A stretch of 64,000 bases of DNA from Microvelia longipes (Eukaryota; Arthropoda; Insecta; Hemiptera; Veliidae). Under the pieces are notes generated by a model that did no database searches, was not told the DNA's origin, and saw nothing but the letters and a program-made list of their open reading frames with translations. Below, piece after piece: positions 56,790 through 64,000 of this stretch (its first letter is position 1; every line of letters begins with the position of its first letter). The stretch covers positions 39,001,689 to 39,065,688 of the forward strand of contig JACMZG010001908.1 of the NCBI GenBank assembly GCA_018340805.1, in the 5' to 3' direction. A program made the translations under genes and the position numbers.

Positions 56790-59700
56790 AAAACTATGTA
56801 TGACTAAAATCTGTACTAATACTAATTTTAGTAAAAATGATAACTGTTGTATTATTAAATTTTCCAAAGGATTGTCTCAGTGTTTGATAAATCCACGCTT
56901 ATAATGTTCCAATATTATGTATATCCCATAGCTGTGTTTTGTCCTCAGTCCGAAAATTTCACAAGTTTTTCACGTTGGCATTCTAATATTTCATATCAAT
57001 GGGAATCTATAGATTCAGTGATCCATAATATAATAAAACTTTCATCATACTTGATCTGAAGCTATCGGTTATTTTAGAAAAAATGTTAATAAAGATAAAG
57101 CATTAATCCATATACATGCTGGTATAAAAACTATGTATACATGGTTTTTATATATATACATTTTTATATTTTTATTTTTTTACATTTTTATGTACATACA
57201 CATACATGGTTTTTTTGTGTATAGTATGTTACATTATTTTCTCAAAAATAGTTTTTTAGTATGTTCAAAATAGTTAATAAGTTTTTAAAATTGTTATGTA
57301 TGTATAAACAAATAATCGGATTAACATATTTATTACGAAGATGGCATGACTAATACTAATATCTAGAGTTGCTAAATAATCTCGATTCGAAACTGGATGA
57401 AGAATCTGTAAGCAAGTATTTTCTTCTATTTATTTCATTCAATCTTAATAAGGAAGAAGATTTGTTTTTGAAACAAAATATGTATTTTAACCCAGGCTTA
57501 TTAATTCTCTTTTTGTACATTTGACGATTTACAGGGCTCAGTCTTGAACTCCGATTTAATAATTCCATTCGTAAAAGAGAAAAAAATAGGGATTTGTCGT
57601 CTTTAAAACTTCGTGAAGGAATCTCTGAGGATCAATTTATTATTCCCAAGAGGCCTTGGAAGAATCAGAAGAAATATCCTACGGAGGGAAAAAGGATTAT
57701 TGGTATTAATGCTTCTTTTTCTTTGAATCTTTTCTCAATAGATATAAATGCAGGACTTGGGAAAAAGAAATTTCCACTGCAGTTTGCATGCCTTAGTATG
57801 TTCAATCTGTTTTCATTGATATCTATTATTTCTAGAGAATGTCAAGTGTTCATCACGTACGTTTAGACGAACATTAAAAATAATTTCTGATTGTATTCGT
57901 CTTGAAGGTGTTGATTGTTTTAATTGCTTATCTTTTGCCTTTATATTTTTCTTTTATAATTATATTTTTTTATTTTAGTTTTCTCATCCTTTTCTTTTAC
58001 TGATGGGACTTTAATCAATAAAGTAGATTATAATTAAAAAAATCAAACTTTAATTTAATATCAAAAGACAAAAGTGTACACGGGCTTAAAAACAACAAGT
58101 AATTTTTTCAAAATTATATTAAGAAATCTCGCTTTAACAGGATATGAATTGACTGAGGTGTGAAAAATACCTCGATAATCCTTGATATTAATGATAACAA
58201 GTTATGGTCTTGTCTTGAAATGTCCTTAAGGATTCACATAAGCCGTGAAAAAAATAACGAAATACTAAGAAGTGACAAACCCCGCGGTATCCTGACACTC
58301 CTGCGGTATCCTTTGATAAATCGAATCAAGATATGTCGATTATGTGTATCGATATAACAACTTAATGCCTAATTAGTTTCTAGCTTAAGACATATCCTTA
58401 ACAATGTATTCATTTTTACTCCTAAATCTTTAGCTTAAGTAAACTTATTAAAAACTTAATAAATTAATTTGACTTATTTTAAATAATCTTTTTTAAATAG
58501 CTATGTTAACTTGTGATTTTTTCGGGTACTAGTTTTTGAAATGTTACTAAGTGGCGCAAGTGACATACATATATACAAATTTTCATTTATGTGTTTATAC
58601 TTTTATGTCGACGACCTCTGCGACCTTCAGCTCGATGTTGCAAAAGAGTGGGGAGGTAGGGGGTAAGGAGATCTCCTAATTGACAAGCCTACTACACCAG
58701 TCAGTCAGTGCAAAAAGTGGTCCTGAGATGGTCCGAATGTAGGAAAAAATACAGAAAAAAACACATGGAAAAATCCACATAAGGAAAATTCGCGCTATGT
58801 AATACCTGTATTTTCAATTGCCTTTTAAACTATTGGAATTGGAATTTTGATGAATTTTAAATAGATACTTTAATAAGCACTTATGTAAATTAAAGTATGT
58901 TATTAGGCGAAGGATGGTAAAAAAAAGTCGTAAAATATCCATTACGCAGTGGTAATGAAATCCAAACATATGAGCTGGGTCCAATTCCATTCCCAGTACT
59001 GGGTCAACTTATTTTTTGTTATTAACAATTTTTTTAGATAAATATAGTTATATTTTAATAAAAACTATCCCTCTACTTTAAACTTTAGTTACTATTGATC
59101 ACAGAAATATTCTTGCCAAATCCATAGCTCTCTCACAAGCTAAGTAAGAGCTATAGAACAACAAAAACTCGCGTTAACAGTGCCGGACACTGGTGCTTTT
59201 ACCCAAATACTGTCAAATATTATTATTGTTTATAAACAACAGGAGATAACAATCTTTTGAGAACAACTGTTGTTCTATTACAGGGTCATTTATCGTATAG
59301 TTAGATATTACAAACAGAATGGTCAGTTAAGCCTTTAATACAGGCTGTATGTTAAAACATAAGCTGTGCTTTTAGTTTTATTAGTAATTCAATAGAAATA
59401 TTGGGTGTCAGTTGTTGTTTAAAACAGTTTTTTTCTGATAAAACTATTAAATAAGGAGGGTTAGTAATTTGTTAATAAGGCAATAAGTCGAGAGGGAAGT
59501 ACAGAATCCTTTATTTTATTCATATGGTAATTTCCACCGCCCCCGATATGTTGAGGACTTTGATTAAAAAGGCACCACCCTCGAGAATCTTTTAAATAGG
59601 GTTTTATTCCCGGGATCAAGTCGTCCTAAGAGGGAAATAGAGAAAAAAAGAAAATCGTCGCATATTAAAAACACTTTACCAATTACATTATTCAAACGCC

Positions 59701-59925
59701 GGCTTCTGCAAACCCGGTGTTATTGACAAATTGTTAAGGGTGACGCCCTCACTTCCATCTTCCGCATCTTTCATATCGACGAAGGGTCTTTTTTTTGTCG
59801 AGTGATACTTAAAATAATCAGACTAACTGACTTTATGTTAATATCTGAATATTCTCTATCAGACCTTGTAATAGAACATCCTATATAAAAGCATTGTTTA
59901 TTGTAGTTTTCGTTTTCCTAGTGTA
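56790..59925. other. no supported gene; one GC-rich start-like block
   Basis: Frames at 57356-57568 (minus), 57594-57866 (TTG start) and 58160-58357 lack domains. A GC-rich block at 58605-58680 starts with ATG and has a GGTAAGG word (see findings). ACATGGTTTTT is repeated at 57140 and 57206. Confidence 0.35.
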
Positions 59926-60061
59926 AAAAATCGGGTTCACTTTTTTCACTTCTCACTACTTTAGACTCGCTTTGCTCGTTTTCAGAATATTAAAATCAAC
60001 ATTTATTCTTGTCGGATTTGCTTCGGTCTTCTTCAAACAATTAATGCGTACGTTTTATACA

Positions 60062-60113
60062 CAGCGGTCACCCATCCAGGTTCAAACCTAGCTCGATGCT
60101 GCTTAGCTTTAAA
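60062..60113 (-). ncRNA. 5S rRNA-derived segment within family A
   Basis: On the minus strand AAAGCTAAGCAGCATCGAGC, then TTTGAACCTGGATGGGTGAC and CGCTG. 5S rRNA reads TTAAGCAGCGTCGGG..TTAGTACTTGGATGGGTGACCGC. Box A (AAGCAGCATCG) and box C (CTGGATGGGTGACCGC) are both almost canonical, the best-preserved pair in the window. The upstream 5S half and the 3' end are absent. Confidence 0.75.
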
Positions 60114-60461
60114 GTAAAACCGTAGATGAAAATATATTTATACCAAATTTCCACTAAATTTGATTATTTCTCGATTTTAGGGAATTTCCGAAGAAAAAAT
60201 TAGCTTAATTTTTTGAACACACACACACATAGAACACAATAACTTTTGAACGTCTTGGTACAAGAATCATCCTTTTTAATGTCCCGATCTCTATTCTTTA
60301 TGAAATATATTCATCAACCCACAACAATGACCCCAAAATCATTTCAAAAAATCACTCATCTTCAAAAAGAGTTTATAGATCAGGCTAAAATGTTTTACAC
60401 ATGTACCATTTTGCATGGTTAAAAGAAATACGATGGTACTTTTTTTATAAGCATTACTTTC

Positions 60462-60655
60462 GGTTTTATTGATTGACATATATAAATATAATGTGAACAA
60501 ATCACGTTATTTGACTAATACAAATGAAAATTCGCTTATATCATGGGAGTAATATAAGCACTATAACACTTATATAAACTAGTAATATGACTAACTGATA
60601 AAGGACAAAATCCATATGGCTGCGAAGCGGCCCCCAGTGCCGACGCTGAAGGCCT
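60462..60655 (+). mobile_element. short element with GC-rich hairpin end, copy 2
   Basis: It shares TTATTGATTGACAT, TGAAAATTCGCTTATATC and TATAAACTAGTAATAT with 19700-19905. The end is GC-rich: ATATGGCTGCGAAGCGGCCC and GCCGACGCTGAAGGCC. It sits within a minus-strand family A copy, so it probably inserted there. Confidence 0.55.
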
Positions 60656-60949
60656 CTTATTTTAAAATGAGATACATTTGGCATATTTGTTGGTGTAATG
60701 AGTTCCAAGTTCAAAATTAATTAATTTTTCCGTATGTTATGGATTATTAATTTTTTTCTGAGTCATTATTGCTGGTTGATGACGCCATGATTTGTATTTT
60801 TGAGCACTACTAAACCAAAATATTGATTTTTGTCCTAAATTTCAACTTCCTAGCATAAACTACCTTGGAGGTTTTAAAAAAAATTTAGTGTAAACTTAAT
60901 AGTTTTCCCATATACCTACGTACGGTATAAATGAGGAAAATCAAAAGAG

Positions 60950-62310
60950 GAGTTCGACTTGCTTTTCTCCTCTATACTATTTTCATGCAACGATGTCATC
61001 GGCGTAATTTTCTCCTTAAAAATTCGCTTAGAATCGAAGCATTTGTTGATACTTTATTCTGATAAAAACTTAATCCAATCGTTGGTGTCTCAAGATATTT
61101 CCCTGAAAATTCACTTAATTAAAAAAATAAATCTTTATAGTTTATTTGTAAATGATATTGATACAAATCAAAAGTCCAAAATAATATTGAGATCTAAACT
61201 GTGTACCGTGGAGCTGTCGCGCCGAAAGATGTTGCGCTTGTGTGGTGTCGACACTCCGCTCTCACGGAAGAATATTCTTTTTTTTATAGGTTCTTTTTTG
61301 ATCAGTTTTCACGTTTTACTTTTAATTTTTCTTCAGCGTAGTTGGCTGTTTCCTTTTAATTTATGAATTTGTTAATGATTATATTTAGTTCCTTTAAAAC
61401 CATAATAATATGGAGTTTACGAGTTTGTAGTAGGAGTATGGAGTATTAATATGGAGTTCAAGAATTTGGAGTTTTAATAACTTAACCAGTATTTCTTTCT
61501 TTTGTTTTTTGTACCGGTAAGTAAATCCGTTTATTTGTTTATTTCTTTGGTTTATTGAATTTAGTTGGGGAAAGGGGGTAAATTTTTATTTTATGATGAA
61601 TACTGATGTTTGCCGATTGTAGTTTCAGGCCAGGGGCCTAACTGAAAAGAGTCGTTGCGGATCCTGGATTTCTGGATGTGGAAGTGGACTCATCTGTTGC
61701 AGATTTCCCCCAACAGACCTGACTTACCCTAAATATAGCTAAGGAATCTTGTATAGATTTGAGGGGTATGGAAGGATCTGATCAATCGTTCCATATCGTC
61801 CAGATCTCTACCTCATTCCTTGCCCAGGTATTAAAATATCGTTCTAATTTATTATTTTTATGAATTTTTAATCTAATGAAACAATATGACTGAAACCCCT
61901 TTCCTTCTATATACATATTTATTTCATGAATTAATTTTTTTTAATATATATATGGATTCTTTCATTTGAGCAAAATTCTCTCTTTTTTTCTCTCTTGTAT
62001 TTTCCCCTTCTCAGAACCCTTGATGAGCTAGGCTGAGGGAAAAATATTGTATGTGTCTTATTAGTAGGGCACAACTGCAAAACACTTATTAGAAAAACTG
62101 CAGCCCTTATGAAATAGAAGAGAAAAAAATGATTATTTTTACAATAATAAAGAAAACAAAATAATACATGTATATATTTTAACAATATAACATTTAAAAC
62201 GTTTGTAACAAACGTTATGACCATGGTCTGAGACCGTCGGTTTTCCCTTATGAAATAATTACGATTGACGTGATTCGATTTGATCATCAGTACAGAAACC
62301 TCGGTACTAT
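60950..62310. other. no supported gene; two GC-rich islands
   Basis: The plus frame 60959-61366 starts with TTG and is not conserved-looking, though it crosses a GC-rich block at 61200-61270. A second GC-rich block lies at 61625-61830 between a TTTCAG and a CCCAGGTATT (see findings). The rest is AT-rich. Confidence 0.35.
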
Positions 62311-62316
62311 CAGCAC

Positions 62317-62360
62317 AATTCAGAACTCGTTTCGCTCGTCCTTACAATGTTATGAAAGCT
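62317..62360 (-). mobile_element. family A tail fragment
   Basis: On the minus strand CATTGTAAGGACGAGCGAAA followed by CGAGTTC. Only the tail motif is present; the rest of the element is not visible on either side. Confidence 0.4.
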
Positions 62361-62519
62361 TAAGGTGGTACTGTATTAGTTTCGTTAATTTCCACTCATA
62401 TCTTGTCAAAAGACCTCTATTTTTGCTATTGCTAGATTTTCCCCACTCATCTGTCATTTACGAATAGATATGCGCAGGCCAATAAGTGTATATGAGTTTT
62501 TTTTATTTGCATTTTTTTA

Positions 62520-62940
62520 ATTTTGTATGTTCGAAATTATCGTTTTAACTTTACAATTCAACCTAATGCAATGTTAATATCCATCAACATCTTCAACTTT
62601 TATCTAGCTTAAGGTTAAATGCATTTTTGTTGGAATAGAGTTGGCATTTGTATCCTATTTATGTAAAGTTTACTTGAGTCAGAATAGAATTGGTATTTGA
62701 ATTATATTTATTTAAATTTTACTTGAGTCAGGATAAAATTGGTATTTGTATTGCGTACATTTAATTTATTTCAATTCACGTCAGAATATATTTTGAATTG
62801 TTTCTCATTTATTTTATTTTAATTAATATTGTTAGTATTAGTATTAATGTTGTTTGTTTAAAATTATTGTTTTAACTTCATAATTAAACCTAATGTACTG
62901 TTATGATCCATTAACATTTTTAAGTTATCTATGGCTCATA
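62520..62940 (+). repeat. direct repeat flanking a three-unit tandem array
   Basis: The block with AAATTATCGTTTTAACTTTA and CCTAATGCAATGTTAATATC (62520-62610) recurs at 62848-62940 as AAATTATTGTTTTAACTTCA and CCTAATGTACTGTTATGATC. Between them, 62633-62790 holds three units of about 50 bp containing GAATAGAATTGGTATTTG and TTTACTTGAGTCA, the last one degenerate. Confidence 0.75.
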
Positions 62941-62944
62941 TTTT

Positions 62945-64000
62945 AGAATATAATCAAGAACGATATGTATATGTATGATCTGAACGTTTGACCATGATAT
63001 ACTTAACACACACTTACAAATAAATAACCAGAATTCATATTTAATACACAATAAATGCTAATTTATTTTGAACTTTTATACTTAATTATGAATAAAATAT
63101 TGGTTGTATTAATATGCTAAAAAAGTTGGAACAATGCTTAATTTAATAAGACTATCAACGCATAAGTATCTCTGGTTCAAATTGGGTTGATCTACTTTGT
63201 AATTATAGAGTTGGACTGTACTTAAGCTCTGAATTGAAATAGGTCCCAATAAAGCTACATTTATTTTAATCTTAAAAACTTGATCAGTATAGCTTTGTTG
63301 TCATTAGTAGATTTTTTGCTCTAGTTTTTATGTTTAAAGTAATATATTTCTAGTTTAAACTAATTTCTAGAATTTAGTAAAAACTAGCAAAAACTAATTT
63401 CTAGCAAAAACTAATTGTTTTAATGCTAATTTTTAATCTTTAGATGACTCTAGTTAGAACTGATTACTAACAATTATTAACATTAGGTTCTTTATAGATA
63501 ATTTTATAGGGTCAGTTTTTGGCTTAGAGCAATAAACCACCATTCTGGTGATAATTACAGAACAAAGAAGTGTGAAGAGTATATAGAGAGGATATTTGAT
63601 ATTTTGCATGTATGTTGAGAAAATAGTCAATATATAGGGTGTGAAACCTCATATCATCGTTAATCATAATAACTATTGTGTCTTGGCGCACTTATTTGAT
63701 TGAAATTTCCCGCCGTTGTCATTTGTTGGTATACTATGTAAATTTCCAATTTTTGCTTTTCTGGCCTAATTAAGGTTTTTAGTTTTAGAGTAAACTTAAC
63801 TCCCTAGGACACTAATTTGATTTTAGAGGGACACTTATCCTACGTTAAATGGATTTTGTTGACTAGTTATTACAGTTTTAAACAGATTTATATGTATACA
63901 ACTTAATCGATTTAGGTTTTAGGCAAATTCAATTATTATATTTATAGGGATAATAACCTAACGCACGTACACCTTACGAATTAAAAACTACAACAGCCTA
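62945..64000. other. AT-rich stretch with no recognised feature
   Basis: ACTAATTTCTAG-type words repeat locally around 63355-63415. No exon or mobile element is supported up to the window end. Confidence 0.4.

Larger units (their letters stand above)
59930..60945 (-). mobile_element. family A copy with 5S-like block
   Basis: Reading down the minus strand: the head TTTTCCTCATTTATACCGTA (60930), a body with GGCGTCATCAACCAGCAATA (about 60785) and AATGACTCAG, then an interruption by the short element at 60462-60655. After it the body continues to the 5S-like block at 60062-60113 and the tail AATATTCTGAAAACGAGCAA, then AGCGAGTC (about 59965-59990). Strand and order agree with the plus copies. Confidence 0.65.

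Noticed and set aside
60959..61366. 135-codon ORF
   Set aside because: Starts with TTG, has random composition for AT-rich DNA and no recognisable domain or splice structure.

Overview
This window looks like gene-poor, strongly AT-rich nuclear DNA from an arthropod, most likely an insect. The grounds are degraded Jockey-type non-LTR retrotransposons, many short non-autonomous DNA elements, long (TA)n runs, and no dense set of long ORFs on either strand. The species cannot be named from the sequence. I found no intact cellular gene. Almost all of the structure comes from transposable elements and satellite-like repeats. The long ORFs fall into retrotransposon remnants, microsatellite or minisatellite translations, or chance open frames.

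Layout. 1-6.5 kb is mostly featureless, with one hydrophobic candidate exon (minus strand, 2426-2593). 6.5-8.5 kb is a three-module repeat followed by about 20 copies of a unit carrying a GCGAGCGAAGCGAGCC core. 9.47-12.64 kb is a probable non-autonomous CACTA-like element with other repeats nested inside. 12.9-14.3 kb is a copy of a dispersed repeat, called family A here, that contains a stretch derived from 5S rRNA and is itself interrupted by other insertions. 15.1-17.45 kb is a LINE reverse transcriptase split by two related terminal-inverted-repeat elements. One of those carries a 50-codon ORF that ends in a motif resembling the start of tyrosine recombinases; the other carries a cluster of GC-rich hairpins. 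17.5-27 kb holds family A fragments, a second LINE remnant (minus strand), a tRNA-like SINE between (TA)n tracts and a second tRNA-like sequence. 27-34 kb is sparse, with a perfect 33-bp inverted repeat and a candidate first exon. 34.02-34.79 kb is a large fold-back element. 35.5-38.6 kb has two minisatellites. 39.6-48.3 kb has a hairpin cluster, several family A copies and two MITE-like elements. 48-64 kb is sparse apart from a short reverse transcriptase motif, a 5'-truncated LINE with a 13-bp target-site duplication, and two more family A copies.

How it fits together. Family A is the dominant repeat: at least a dozen full or partial copies. In four copies an internal segment aligns with the 5S rRNA internal promoter region, on the same strand as the conserved head; a fifth 5S-like segment lies alone. 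Its tail carries a GAGCGAAGCGAG-type motif, and at least one minisatellite (38.0 kb) ends in family A-like tail sequence, so the tail may seed tandem expansion. A second theme is GC-rich hairpins with short GAA, TTC or GTAA loops, placed at the ends of unrelated AT-rich elements.
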